The position numbers and the translations under genes were made by a program. Shown here piece after piece: positions 30,874 through 42,129 of a stretch of DNA of 64,000 nucleotides. The notes beneath the pieces were generated by a model that was given only the letters and a program-made list of their open reading frames with translations, made no database searches and was not told where the DNA came from. Source of the stretch: Rhodeus uyekii (taxonomy: Eukaryota > Chordata > Actinopteri > Cypriniformes > Acheilognathidae); NCBI GenBank assembly GCA_037043235.1, contig JAWRVZ010000014.1:806001-870000 (forward strand), given 5' to 3'. Each line of letters begins with the position of its first letter. Positions within the stretch are counted from its first letter, which is position 1.

Positions 30874-32585
30874 ATGTCTTTTAGCCCTAAGTGTTTAATG
30901 TCATCTAAACCCTCACTAAACCAAATCCAGCCTTAGTTTGATCTGTTTGGTGAGTTGAGCACCCACTTCTGTCTCTCAATGAATTTCCTTTTTTCTCTTC
31001 TCTTTTAATATTGGGCTGGATTGGTTCCTACAGAAAAGCAGAAAGGTTAGTTTATCAGAGAATACAAAGAACTGCTATGAGATCAGTGAATAATCAGAAT
31101 AAATTAAGTTAATATTATAATTAACTAAATTTGAAGCGGCCTCTCTTGTGATCATTGTAGATGCCACACCTGTGCCTTGTGGAGTCAGTTCTTCTGCTTG
31201 GATCATCAGTCGGTTGTAGCCGTTTGGCTCTTGCTCTGCATGTTTCATCAGGCTGTGCTGTCGCTCAAATGCCTGGTGTAGTGGAGTGGAATACAGTCTC
31301 TGCTCCTTCCTGTTGTTCTTCCTCTGTTTCTCTTAGCTGTGGCTTTTCATGTATCTTGCCACAGTTTTGTATCTCACAATGTTCTCATTGCCCTCAGGAA
31401 AAGTCTCAAGTGAAAGTTTCACCTTCTCCTGCAATGATCAGTCTTTTTTCCATGTTGTCCTCTCAGACAGTGTTGAATTCTTCAGGGAGGGGCTTGAAGC
31501 CCATCACCCACTCTCTCTTCTTCTCTCTGCACGTCTTTGCCTTCTCATTTGTTGCTTCCTCTCATCAAGGCAGATTTCCAGAAGCGTCTGAAATTTGAAC
31601 ACTCAAGAGATCCGCATGAATCAAATTGAACTTTCAAAAACTCCAAACAAAATTCTGTCAGAGCAATCAGCTCTTTATCTTAATTCCACTTCTTTAACCT
31701 AACTTTTTTTCTTCCAATAATTCCTTTATACAAAAATATCACTGGTGAACAGCAGTTCCCCCATTCTGTTTTTATTTAAGCAAGTTCTTCGTTGCAGGAA
31801 AAAGCAAGCCATTTCTTCTTTGCATTATGCAGCAATAATCTACCTTCAATTATCTGAGTATTATACAACAAATAATTATTCCTATCGTAATATCAGTAAT
31901 AATTTTTGTTCAGTTTTTTACATGCAGTGTTCAAAATAATCTAGTGGTGGTGAATAAGGTTTTCCTCACCATCATCAGAGAATTCCCTTTCAACTATTTT
32001 TCTCTTCACTTGGTCACCCAATCTCACTCTTGTTCAACACTACACAAGTTATTATACTGCCATGAATAACTTTAGACACTGCCTCCAGGGATAATGAGAT
32101 ACAACTCTTAGTCACCTTCTAATAAGATGTCAAATTTTAAGCATGTGCAATTTTTTCTTGTTTATTTATTATTCTCTTTACTTTTCCTGTATGTCAAACT
32201 TTGTCCTCCTCTATTTATCGGTTCTCTATTTATGTGCTTGACTTTTTTCTTTTTTTCTATTACATTACTACTTAATGGGTACCTTTTTCCTAATAATTCT
32301 ACTGGAGTGGTCACAATTTCTCTTTTATCCATACTTTTAAAGAAACAATTCCTTATAATTTTCAAATATTATTGGAGGAGAAGATTTATTTTACTTTTTC
32401 CCTATTTCATTTCTCTTAACTTCTGTTTTGTATTAAATTCTTACCTTAACAAACTAATAGATTTGTTTTCACTTGGTATTTGTGTTTTTATTTTGTATGA
32501 ATATAGTTAATAATTATTTTACCATCAATCTAAGACTCCAAGTATTCCTCTGCCTTCTTTTAGTCTAACTTACAAGACAATGAAC
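30874..32585. other. Unassigned AT-rich stretch
   Basis: Open frames here are low-complexity or run against the coding trend. Minus-strand pieces near 31165-31600 (glutamine- and arginine-rich) might belong to ERV1 but are not recognisable. No LTR or TIR was found. Confidence 0.3.
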
Positions 32586-34085
32586 AATGGCTCTCTCGCA
32601 TTAATCTCACATGAATCCTCCCAGTTGCCACCCACTAACGAACCCATTCTCCCATCAACACTCATTCTAGCTCCCATACAATGGGACATAATGACAGAAA
32701 TCTCAAATGCTCAGAATTCAGAACCAACACCACCCGAGTGTCCTCCAGATCGCACTTATGTCCCTACAACCTTGCGTAAGAGAGTAATTCAACTGGTCCA
32801 TGAATTTCAAAGCTCAGGTCATCCTGGAATCGCAGCGACCAACCAACTTGTCTTCAACAGGTTCTGGTGGCCTTCCATGCTCACCGACGTCATCACCTTC
32901 ATAAACGCCTGCACTGTCTGTCAGACATCCAAAGCCTCTCATCAAGTTCCTGCCGGTCTACTCCAGCCCCTTCCCATACCTCAACGACCGTGGTCACACA
33001 TTCCCATAGACTTTGTCACAGATCTTCCCAGCTCTCAAGGTAATACCACCATACTGACCGTGGTTGATCGGTTTTCAAAAGCCTGTCGCTTCATTCCTCT
33101 ACCCAAATTACCCACAGCCTTGGAGACAGTGGAATGTTTATGCAATGGGGTATTCCGGCTTTACGGTCTTCCAGAGGATATAGTCTCAGACCGTGGTCCA
33201 CAGTTCACCTCGCGCTTATGGAAAGCCTTCTTCCAACATCTCAACGTTAACGTCAGCCTTACGTCAGGTTACCACCCCCAAGCCAATGGACAGGTGGAGC
33301 GTCTCAACCACGAACTTACTCGCTACCGTACTGCAATAACAACCAGACAGATTGGAGTCGTTTCTTGTTCTGGGCTGAGTACGCCCAAAACTCTACGCAA
33401 GCCCTCTACTACACTAACTTCATTCCAATGTGTGCTGGGATACCAACCCCCTCTATTTCCTTGGTCGGGCGAACCATCAGAATTACCCTCTGTTAATGAC
33501 TGGCTCCAGAGGATTGAGAATGTGTGGGATGAGGCACATGTGCACCTTCAAAGAGCTGTTCGACGTCAGAAGGTACAAGCAGATCGCCGTCGTCGCCCTC
33601 ATCCGGATTACCAACCAGGTCAATGGGTCTGGCTATCAACTCGAGATCTCCGACTTCATCTCCCCTGCAAAAAGCTCAGTCCTAGGTACGTGGGTCCCTT
33701 CAAGATTGTTAGACAGATAACCCCTGTATCCTATCGTTTGGCCCTTCCTTCTAACTGCTTAAGCCCGCAGGTGGTTCGAGAGGAGGGGAGAACCAGGACG
33801 AGACTGGTGACCATAGACCCCCTCCCCTGATCATCGAAGGCAAGGAAGCTTATCGAGTACACAAGCTTCTGGACTCCAGACGCCGGGGTAGAGTGCTACA
33901 ATACTTGGTGGACTGGGAGGGGTATGGTCCAGAAGAACGATCATGGGTCAATGCGGAAGATATCCTAGACCCGAATCTCCTCAATGACTTTCACCAAGCT
34001 CACCCTGAGAGACCAGCCCCTCGTCCACGTGGTAGACCCCGGCGTCGACTACATCCTTGCTTCAGGAGCCGCTCGCAGGGAGGGG
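32586..34085 (+). pseudogene. pol: Gypsy integrase-chromodomain remnant
   Basis: Integrase has the zinc-binding part (GHPGIAATNQ, then CTVCQTSK) and the core triad in IDFVTDLP, SDRGPQFTS and ANGQVERLN, followed by the GPFKIV C-terminal segment (33650-33720). The chromodomain (YLVDWEGYGPEERSW, 33899 on) lies in another frame. Between about 33325 and 33420 the frame shifts out and back, so the protein is scrambled there. It is similar to, but not the same family as, the element at 15020-20195. Confidence 0.88.
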
Positions 34086-34089
34086 GTTC

Positions 34090-34513
34090 TGTCACAAATA
34101 CGGTCTCTGTGGTCCCCTCCGATCACCACCAGAGGGCTCCCTCACCCGAATACTAAACCCTCAGGACTCCATTTCCCATAAACCCTTGCTGGACTCTGAT
34201 TACCCTTCCACCTGAAATCACTCTTGCAAACTATAAACTCCCCCATCCCCCATCTCACTCCCCCATTGTTCTGCCCTGGCTGACATCTCTGAGCGTTTAA
34301 ACTGTGATTACTCTGATTCTTGTGTATTACCTCGGACTGTTTATCTCGTTTACGACCCATTGCTGCCTGCCCTGAATTCTGCCTGCCTTATCGTTTTGTC
34401 TCTGCCTTGTCTCTGATCTTCTGTTGCTGGTGATTGACCTCTGCCTGTCTGACAATGATTGTTCTTAATAAAAAGCTGCAAATGGATCCCACTGCCTCTG
34501 ACCCTGCATTACA
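34090..34513 (+). repeat. 3' LTR of truncated gypsy
   Basis: TGTCACAAATACGG to CTGCATTACA, 424 bp, directly after the purine tract. It contains AATAAA near 34467. The solo LTR at 44939-55940 is a diverged relative. Confidence 0.88.
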
Positions 34514-35245
34514 GTCAGGGGGTTCCAACCCCTTTATAACCCCTTAACTCATTCATTGGCTACATCATACACCACAGTGATACTTTTATAAGTGATTTAC
34601 AGAAGTTTTTACCTCATATTCTAAACATTAATTAATAATAATCGCTTTTGTTCACGTAGTGACAAATACACGGTTTTAGCCAAATAATAAACAAAGTAAT
34701 ATATATTTTTATAAAAACAACATATAAGCCTCTCCTACAAATGAGCACTCGTTCGAGGCTCCCGCGAATTCGTTCTCTCCCGGCTCCCGCGAATTCGTTC
34801 TCTCCCGGCTCCCGTGAATTCGTTCTTTCGCGGCTCCCATTTTCCACGACTTTAACTCTGGATTATCACTTCTTTTGTTTTCTGCACTATTATAATAAAT
34901 TCACTCATTTGCTTTCATCCTTGCTTTCCCCGCTCCCCCCTCCTCTCTATCCTCCAAGCAGGCTGCTCAAACCTGAAGTGCATTACAGTAAATTGTCAAG
35001 TATTTTTAGAGTTTAATTGTCAATTATTAATTAGTATTTATATTAGATCTTAATGGTTATAATTTTAACTGCAATTAATAGGGTAAAACCAAAAAAAATA
35101 TTTAAAATGGACATTTGTGGTCATGTGGAACGAATTAATTGATTTTTAGTGCATTTTTATGGGGACATTTGTTTTGGTGTACGAGCATTTTGGTTTACGA
35201 GCTCGCTCTTGGAACGAATTAAACTCGTAAACCGAGGTATTACTG
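34514..35245. mobile_element. Tigger-like MITE, left end missing
   Basis: Homologous to 30018-30871 and ends with the same TIR (CGTAAACCGAGGTATTACTG) followed by TA. Where the other copy has a 29-bp GC-rich minisatellite this one has about three copies of a different 26-bp unit (GGCTCCCGCGAATTCGTTCT plus six bases, 34757-34838). Confidence 0.8.
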
Positions 35246-35309
35246 TATTTTAAAATCTTAGAAAAGCTGTAATACTAGTTTTGTCGACAAGAGGCACTGT
35301 CAGGCTAGG

Positions 35310-35735
35310 AAATCCATTTATGTAGAGAACAAGTCAGATTGACATAGACTTGACATAACAGTTCAGATGATATGACGTGTGGTGTTAAACATATCCACAC
35401 TATATTAATATAATTTGATAGATCTTCCCATACTGACAAAATGTGTAACATGTCTATATATCGTTTTGCACAAACTAGAAACTTCATAAAGCTGTGTTTA
35501 TGTGGAGAACAAGTCAGATTGACATAGACCGTTATACACTGACATAACAGTTCAGATGTTCAGATGACAATATCAATATCATTTGATCTTCTCAGTTTGA
35601 ACATCTTTGAAAGATGTCTATACATTGTTTGCACAGAGTAGAAACTTCACAGAACTGTGCACATTAGGAGAACTAGTCAGATTGACAAAAAAAACCCCGT
35701 CATAACAGCTCAGACGGTCCTGCTACGTTTGAACC
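35310..35735. repeat. About 165-180 bp tandem repeat, 2.5 copies
   Basis: GAGAACAAGTCAGATTGACA recurs at about 35325 and 35504, with a diverged third copy (GAGAACTAGTCAGATTGAC) near 35669. Following segments (CAGTTCAGATGA, GTCTATA, TAGAAACTTCA) recur in the same order. The region up to 36160 is otherwise featureless. Confidence 0.75.
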
Positions 35736-36159
35736 CCGTTGATTGCTGCTTGCAGCTATATTTCAATAGTGTTATTGAAGTATCATGGATACTAACTTAC
35801 CACAATCATGGATAAGATTTGCTGCGATGTGCATTTTCTCGGTGTGTTGCTGTGTGACTGCCTGCCAAAAACACCCTTAAAAACAGTGCTTCTCAATTAT
35901 TTTCTGTCACTTTATAGCGATGAAACTTTATAGCGATGATCTTATTAGAAATGACAAAATTGTGACAGCGTTTGGGAATAAAATAAAATACTATCATTGT
36001 AATGAAAATGTATTAAAATGTGTACATTGTGTGCAATCCGGGAAAATGTTTATGACTTATGCTTAACGATGATAAAACACTAAACAGAAATTTCTTTTGA
36101 CTCTCTTTATTTCGTATCCTATTCACAGAAAAAAAAATTAACATTACAGTTGATAATAA

Positions 36160-36628
36160 AAGTTTGACATGAAAACACACTACCTTTTAAAAACCCTGTA
36201 TTTAAAAACTTTACACTGTCAAGTATGGGTGATTTGAAAATTGCATCTCCTTCCGGATAACTAAAAGGATGCATTGCTGTATCCAGTTTTTTAGACCCCT
36301 TGCTTGTAGATTTTGAATCGTCTTTGAAAGACTTGATTGCATGCCTGACACACTGGTTTGGTACACGTGAATGAGGTATGTTTAATGTTGCAAATGGCTG
36401 CAGAAACTAACTCCACCCGATAGGTCTGCGTTCATAAATAATCTTTTGAGGAGCTGTAACACTCATTAAATCCATCATGTGTGACCCTGGAATTTTTCTG
36501 CCTTTAAACATGAACTCACCCGATTCAGACCATGAGGTCATATCTTTAGTTCCCAACATCTTATCTAATATGTAACGGACGTTTTTTACACTGCACTTTG
36601 GAATATTCTTTAAAATATCGCCGAGATT
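36160..36628 (-). pseudogene. Polinton-like gene remnant
   Basis: A coherent minus-strand frame with one stop runs from 36628 to about 36180. It contains KGRKIPGSHMMDL, a pattern (G-x-x-IPGS-x-x-xDL) I associate with a short protein of Polinton/Maverick and related virus-like elements. The identification is by motif memory only. It is cut at 36629 by a MITE fragment. Confidence 0.4.
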
Positions 36629-36743
36629 TCCTTTTTCGCATCTCGATCATTTTGTCGTAACTCGGGCGGAAAAAAACCCGAAATCTTTTATCGTATGTCG
36701 AACTTTTCGTACGTAGAGCGTTTCATAAGTCGGGGTTCTACTT
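36629..36743. mobile_element. Fragment of Tc1/mariner-type MITE
   Basis: Over 100 bp nearly identical to 730-844, ending in the same TIR (GTCGGGGTTCTACT). Only the right end is present. Confidence 0.85.
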
Positions 36744-36746
36744 TAT

Positions 36747-37463
36747 TTAACAAACGTTCAAAACACTCAACGTCGTTAAACCTATTTTATGCTGAGCTGT
36801 GACACCAGCAGTCATCTGCATAGATTCTGCTACAGCCTCTAACTCTGTGTGTGGCTTTTGTGGCCATAGAAAATGTGCCAGACAGATTTTAAAACATAAA
36901 TTATTTGTAAGGTTTATGGGGTAGAACAAATTAATCCTGTTTCTGCTAATCACCTGATCATGTGCAAGGTCAATTATCTTGTGACGGTCACCACCATTTT
37001 TACGCATAGCTATTGAAATGCAAATCCAAATCCTCATCGACGGATATATCAGAGTTAGTCTGCATTATCCTCTCAAGCTGGTTAATAAAGAGGTCCACAT
37101 CGTAATAATTTTGAGGTGACAACTGTATTAACATCCGATGACAAGCTGGCGCCACACAATGTAAAGTTAATTAAATCCCAATCACCTGTAAATAATCTAG
37201 AAATTGACACAATTTCAGACAATAAGTCATGTAAAAAGGATGTGTATATGGCTAAATCTGTGGAAGATATCTGCCGCAGATTTATGCGATTTAGTCTGTG
37301 AATTTCCAAACCATTGAACCGGAATCTGGGGATTACTGTGTACTCGTGAACTACACCGCCTTCTCTCACAAGGGAGTGTATTGCACTCTGTGTAAGTCCC
37401 ATGTTGGGCGCTGTCACATCAAATGCATAGGGGGTACTTCCCCCCTCGGAGGGCATAATAACA
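36747..37463 (-). pseudogene. Polinton/Maverick-like polymerase ORF, N-terminal part
   Basis: Two overlapping minus-strand frames (37456-37082 and 37037-36747) read as one protein with a frameshift. They contain VREGGVVHEY, LSEIVSISRL, then LCFKICLAHFLWP. I recognise this arrangement from the N-terminal region upstream of the family B DNA polymerase of Maverick/Polinton elements in fish. The polymerase core itself is absent, probably removed where the MITE fragment now lies. Confidence is moderate, as it rests on pattern memory. Confidence 0.5.
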
Positions 37464-38040
37464 GGTCTAGATCAAAATTTGATAACAGGTCTAGATCAAA
37501 ATTTGTTACGTCCCAATCATTAGACACATTGATGGTCTGTGGTGAATTTAACAAACGATCTATCTTGAAATTTGTTTCTGCTCCATCATTAGAAAGATTA
37601 CTGATCTGAGGAGATTTTAACATCTGATCATAGTTTGTTACTTCCTGATTTTCACTCATTGATTGCACTGTATTTAACAAATCTAACAATACCGCTGTGC
37701 TACTCCTCGATACATTCACATTTTCAAGTGTTTGAATTAAACCCTGCAAAGTTTCTGTTCTGCTCTGCTGACAGTGGACGTCATTTTCCACATCTAAATC
37801 GGACTCTCGGACTTTGATCAACTTCATCAGTCTTCTAATGTTTTGTGGCCATTTCAACACAATTTTATTTAAACCCCACAACCGAATAGTACAAACACAC
37901 ACACACACAACAAATTTTAGCAACAAATCATTGATCGCTCTATCCCTCCGGCGTTCGCTGATGAGAGTATTCACTAGTTGGACCAATAATTCCATCATTG
38001 TTCTATTCTGCTTGATCGCTTGATTGTTCTCTATTGTCAA
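37414..38040 (-). CDS. Unknown ORF upstream of Polinton-like remnant
   Basis: 208 residues, not recognised. It is asparagine- and leucine-rich, with repeated peptides near the C terminus (NFDLDLLSNFDLDLLLC, and two SPQ-x-xN-x-SND blocks) that come from short DNA duplications (GATAACAGGTCTAGATCAAA at 37458 and 37481). A GT tract encodes VCVCVC near residue 45. It overlaps the next frame by about 40 nt. Confidence 0.35.
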   Translation of the reverse strand: MTIENNQAIKQNRTMMELLVQLVNTLISERRRDRAINDLLLKFVVCVCVCTIRLWGLNKIVLKWPQNIRRLMKLIKVRESDLDVENDVHCQQSRTETLQGLIQTLENVNVSRSSTAVLLDLLNTVQSMSENQEVTNYDQMLKSPQISNLSNDGAETNFKIDRLLNSPQTINVSNDWDVTNFDLDLLSNFDLDLLLCPPRGEVPPMHLM

Positions 38041-38683
38041 AGAGAGAATCTGTTTCAGCTGCTGTTAACTGTTCTATTGCCCCTCGTTCCTTAAAGCCTC
38101 CTGGTTTGATGGTAGCACATCGCAGTCCGAATCGGTTGAACGGTGTTCTCCAGGCCTCAAGATGGTACCTTGTCTGAAAAATTGTCTTCTGGTACCTTGT
38201 CTGAAAAATCTGATACGGACCAGAATCTCAGCATCTCATCATCCCAGATCTCTGTATCATCCGCACTCGGCACATCATTTTCATCAGATGTTTCTGAGGG
38301 GGAGATTAAAATAACAATAAATAAAAAATATGTCGAAAATGTTTTTATTATTATTATTATATGTGCGCATTTCTCTGTATGTACATACCAGGTACTTTTC
38401 TCTGGCATTTCCGTTCAGGGGTGCTGGGTTTAGAACAGATTTCGACCGCTTCTTCTTCAAAACTGTGAGTATAACTCCGTTTCATCAACACCGGCTCACC
38501 GATAGCCGCTGCTTGGCTGGTGTCTTGGCTGGCTCTTATTTCCTGAATCAGCAGTCAATTCACCAGCCAATGGCAAAGCATTAACGGCAGCCCGTATATG
38601 CGCTAAATGGAGACATATATTCATATACAATAAATAAATAAATATATGATTAAGTCATGCATATATATATATGGATATATATA
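38041..38683. other. Unassigned stretch next to Polinton remnant
   Basis: A minus-strand acidic open stretch (38157-38408) with an ATT-rich core may be part of the same element. A duplicated ATGGTACCTTGTCTGAAAAA/TGGTACCTTGTCTGAAAAA lies at 38161-38210. AT repeats run at 38625-38683. Confidence 0.3.
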
Positions 38684-38854
38684 TGTCACAAATGTGGTGG
38701 CGTGCGATGCAGAGACACGGAAGGAGATGGCGGATGATGGTATAGTAGCTGAGGTAAACACGGAACACCTGGCAACAAACAAGGGGTAGTAGTACATGAC
38801 AAACTATGGCAACACAGGAGGGACACATAGGAGGAGCGTGACATGACTGTGACA
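38684..38854 (-). repeat. 3' LTR of gag-only element 3, deleted
   Basis: Shares both ends with 40141-40448 but lacks about 140 bp in the middle, including the TATA box. Confidence 0.82.
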
Positions 38855-39159
38855 GTAGCTCCCCCTCCCGGAAGGCGCGACCTCACACCTAAATGGACCA
38901 ACAGCGAGGGAGGGAGGGAGGGGGACCAGGGGGAGGACATTATAGAACATAGAACAAGAAACAAGAGTCCTTAAATAAACAAGAGTCCAGGGAAGTGCAG
39001 GTGGGATCAGGGGCCAGGCAGAGGGAGGTGTCCAGGGAGGTGCAGGCGGGATCAGAGGCCATGCAACCGAGGCAGTCCATGGTGGAGCCGATGGGCCGAG
39101 GAACCTGAATGATGCCCCTGGCTCCGGAGGCCGAGATGGAGCTGGAGCGATAAGTGGCA

Positions 39160-39711
39160 GGCCTGAGGACTACGCTGATATTGGTCTCAGTTTATTCCGA
39201 GGTTACCGTGGTCAGCTGGATCCGGGCCATATCCAGATCAGATGAAGGACCTGGACACGAGCACAACACTGCCCTGAAGGGTCTGCGGAGATCGCGACTC
39301 TACTAGACCCTCCCCTGTGACGATCATGAACCCATCTCTAACCGGACCAAATTGGACTTCATATTAGACTTGAATTGTTGTATAATAATCATGCACGGTT
39401 TGGCTGTTGGCCAGAGGAGAACTGGTCCCCCGACTGAGCCTGGTTTCTCCCAAGGTTTTTTCTCCATTCTATTCTTCATTCGTTACGTCACCTGCCGGAG
39501 TTTTGGTTCCTTGCCGCTGTCGCCTGTTGCTTGCTCAGTTGGGGAAACTTAACACTTAAAATTTATCAATTGTATTGATTTGCCTGCTCTTTTGGGGCTT
39601 CTGTTCAGCCAAACAAACTTTGTTTATATTGTTTTTCCTGTAAAGCTGCTTTGAAACAATCTACATTGTAAAAAGCGCTATATAAATAAAGGTGACTTGA
39701 CTTGACTTGAC
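39160..39711 (+). mobile_element. 5'-truncated LINE copy (3' UTR only)
   Basis: Nearly identical to 54131-54680, the 3' untranslated region of the full-length LINE, and ends in the same CTATATAAATAAAGGTGACT plus CTTGA repeats. Such extreme 5' truncation is normal for LINE insertion. Confidence 0.9.
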
Positions 39712-40140
39712 TCGGAGGCAGAGGGACAGAGGACGAAGGAGGAACCGGGGGGAAGGAGGAGCCAGCTATCATGTTAACTGACCAAGGTGACACTGGAGGG
39801 ACGAGGGAGCCCGCAGGAGAGGGAAGGCAGAGGGACGTCGGTGGGAGTGAGGGAGCGAGGAGTGGAGGTGATGCCGATGCGTTGACGGGCCGAGGTGGAA
39901 TGAGGGACACCGAGGTTGGAGGTGGAACCTCAGTGTCCCGCGATGCCGGTGTGCCGCCGACACATGGCGGCTCCCAGGTGTTGAGGGGAGCCAGAGTAGG
40001 GGCGCGGGACACAGGCGGAGATTGGGCAGGGTACAGACTGGGTAGAGGAGATGGGAGAGGGAGGCTGGGTGGGAACTCTGGTGGCTCTGGCCAGGGGAGG
40101 TCCAGGTCGGGGAAAGAGGCCTGGGGAAACAGGGATGTTC
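39712..40140 (-). pseudogene. Proline-rich gag-tail remnant
   Basis: The frame carries EFPPSLPLPSPLPS, WEPPCVGGTPAS and PPTSVSLIPPRPV, matching the tail of the protein at 22476-23753. The capsid-like N-terminal part is not present. Confidence 0.65.
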
Positions 40141-40448
40141 TGTTAGGGATGTGGTGGCGTGCGATGTGGAGACGGAAGGAGATCACAGAGATTTAGAAAC
40201 TGAAAACACTTTAACATGAAACGGAAAACAAAATGGCACTTAGTAGCGCAAACTTTGAAAGCAAGAACATCCACACACTTGGCACATGAAACGTCAACAA
40301 TCGAAAAGGACAATGGAGCACATGACGGTATAAATAACTGGGGTAAACACGGAACGAACACCTGGCAACAAACAAGGGGGAGTGGTACATGACAAACTAC
40401 GGCAACAAAGGAGGGGACAAACAGGATTAGCGTGACATGACTGTGACA
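40141..40448 (-). repeat. 5' LTR of gag-only element 3
   Basis: 308 bp. On the minus strand TGTCACAGTCATGTCACGC to CCCTAACA, with TATTTATA near 40330 and CGATTGTTG near 40295-40303. The bases after the LTR (GAACATCC) no longer complement the predicted start well. Confidence 0.82.
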
Positions 40449-40493
40449 ATATATATGTCAAAGTGAGCTCCATTATTGATCCACTCACCTACG

Positions 40494-40853
40494 GGGTCAT
40501 ATGCTTCAGGCACCTCGCAGCTTTTGTGAACGAGTGCTCGCACCTTTAGCTGTGCTCCTGACTTGACTGCAGAAACATACAGGCTACAAACACACGTTGA
40601 AAATATAATAATTAAATAGATATATTTCTAAATTTGATAAAACAATCTTACCGAGCGGTTGCCTAGAGTCAAGGATCAAATGTGGGGGCCTCGGAGCTGC
40701 CGGCAGGAACAATATTTGAAACAAAGAATCCTTAAATATACACGCAATACACACAGCAATATGTATAAAACTCAAAACGGATAGTTTAATCATGCCCACA
40801 GTGTTAAGAGCCAGAAGATTGCTCACAAGCTCGTCATAATGTGTGTTCTGCAC
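40494..40853 (-). other. Possible pair of host-type exons
   Basis: On the minus strand an ATG near 40793 starts a hydrophobic, signal-like peptide that runs to a donor CTCG/GTAAGA near 40650. A second stretch begins after TTTCTGCAG near 40570, stays in phase (VKSGAQLKVRALVHKS) and reaches GTAG/GTGAGT near 40494. The gag-only element 3 lies directly beyond. The product is unknown, and this may be chance. Confidence 0.22.
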
Positions 40854-41836
40854 ACAACCTGTTTAAATAAAATATATCGACACCATGAACATTTCTGATT
40901 TTAAACAACAAAAATAAAAATAAAAAGATAGTAGCCTCACTGTTTAGAGAGACATCCATTTCCACGTACTGGTACTTCATTAAAACGTAAGCTGAAGAGT
41001 TGAAGAGTTGTTTCTGAAAAGTTGGGGAAAATCTGAATTAAAACCGAGCAAAGTGGACATGGAACTGCTATTTCGAGAGAGACGCTGGCCTTGTTTATAA
41101 CGATCTCTATCTTATCTCACAAAAAAGACAACAGGGGTTTTACAAACAAGTGGTCACATCTCCTCTGAAAAACTTTTTTAAAATATAAAAATAATGCTGT
41201 TTGGTTTATAAGATTTTAAAATTGCCTCGAAATTGCCTTTTATTTTGCCTCGAAAATTAAAAGTACATGGTTTTAAGCGGCCGCTTTCCAGGAACTGGTT
41301 TTAACATTCATTAAATTAAAAATACCCTCGTTCATAGCAACTGTGGACAAGAAACAATTTTTTTATTTCCTATTTACATGACTCAGTTGCATATGGCTGT
41401 AATTCATTTAAAGCGTAATAAAGAATGGTAAGATATATATATATTTATACTAATGTTCAAAACATTACATAACTTGAATAGTTTTTAAATACCACATGTA
41501 ACGTTTTAAAATGTTTAAATCACCACTTTTCCATTTTTAAAATGAAGTGGATGAATAATGAATGAATTCTTCAAGAATTCATTATTTTATTGATAATATA
41601 CATAATTTGAACAAGTCAGAATGTTTCTAATCTTTCAGGAGACTGGATGTCTGCTGCATAATCATTAAAAAGCATATGGCAACATATACCATCAGACAAG
41701 TCAAGTCACAGATGGAGATGGATAGTAGAGAAACTAGGGTTTGCCCTGATCATGCTAAAATGCAAACAGTCTTTTTTTCTTCTGGTAGGGTAAAACACAA
41801 AGTCGTCTTCTTTGCTCAGCATGATATAAGATAGCA
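40854..41836. other. AT-rich stretch, nothing recognised
   Basis: No plausible coding frame, RNA gene or paired element ends. There are several short AT repeats near 41430-41450. Confidence 0.4.
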
Positions 41837-41841
41837 CTGAG

Positions 41842-42124
41842 TGTCACAGTTATGTTATGCTCCTCCTGTGTGTCCCTCCTGTGTTCCCGTAGCTACCCTT
41901 GTTATCACATCCAGCTGTCTCCTGTTATTCCCAGCCCATTTATACCGTCATGTTTCCCAATGTCTTTGTCTTTCGTTGACGTTACCGATGTCTAAGTGTG
42001 GATGTACTGCTCCCGAGTTTTGCACCCCCGTGTGCCTTTTGATTTCAGTTATTAAAGTGTTTTCTGTTTTGAACTCTGTGTCTCCTCGTATCCTTCCGCA
42101 TCGCACGCCAGCAAGAGTGTAACA
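41842..42124 (+). repeat. Solo LTR of the gag-only family
   Basis: 283 bp, TGTCACAGTTATGTTATG to AGAGTGTAACA, flanked by CTGAG (41837-41841, 42125-42129). The start matches the LTRs at 22103 and (minus strand) 40448. A single LTR with an intact duplication is the product of LTR-LTR recombination. Confidence 0.85.
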
Positions 42125-42129
42125 CTGAG

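Larger units (their letters stand above)
32586..34513 (+). mobile_element. 5'-truncated Ty3/gypsy with 3' LTR
   Basis: Begins within pol just after RNase H and runs through integrase, chromodomain, a purine tract (GGGAGGGGG, 34080-34087) and a 424-bp LTR. Gag, protease, RT and the 5' LTR are missing. The right edge abuts a partial Tigger-like MITE without a visible duplication, so this junction arose by deletion or recombination. Confidence 0.9.
38684..40448 (-). mobile_element. Gag-only LTR retrotransposon 3 (degraded)
   Basis: LTRs at 38684-38854 (internally deleted, 171 bp) and 40141-40448 (308 bp) are flanked by ATATA on both sides, though in an AT repeat. A purine tract GGGAGGGGGAGCTAC on the minus strand precedes the 3' LTR. 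The interior encodes only a proline-rich tail like that of element 2; the capsid-like start is gone. A LINE 3' tail has inserted at about 39160-39711. Confidence 0.82.

Noticed and set aside
31161..31598. 145-codon plus-strand frame as a host gene
   Set aside because: No recognisable domain, low-complexity Ser/Cys content, and the region is more likely decayed retroviral sequence on the other strand.
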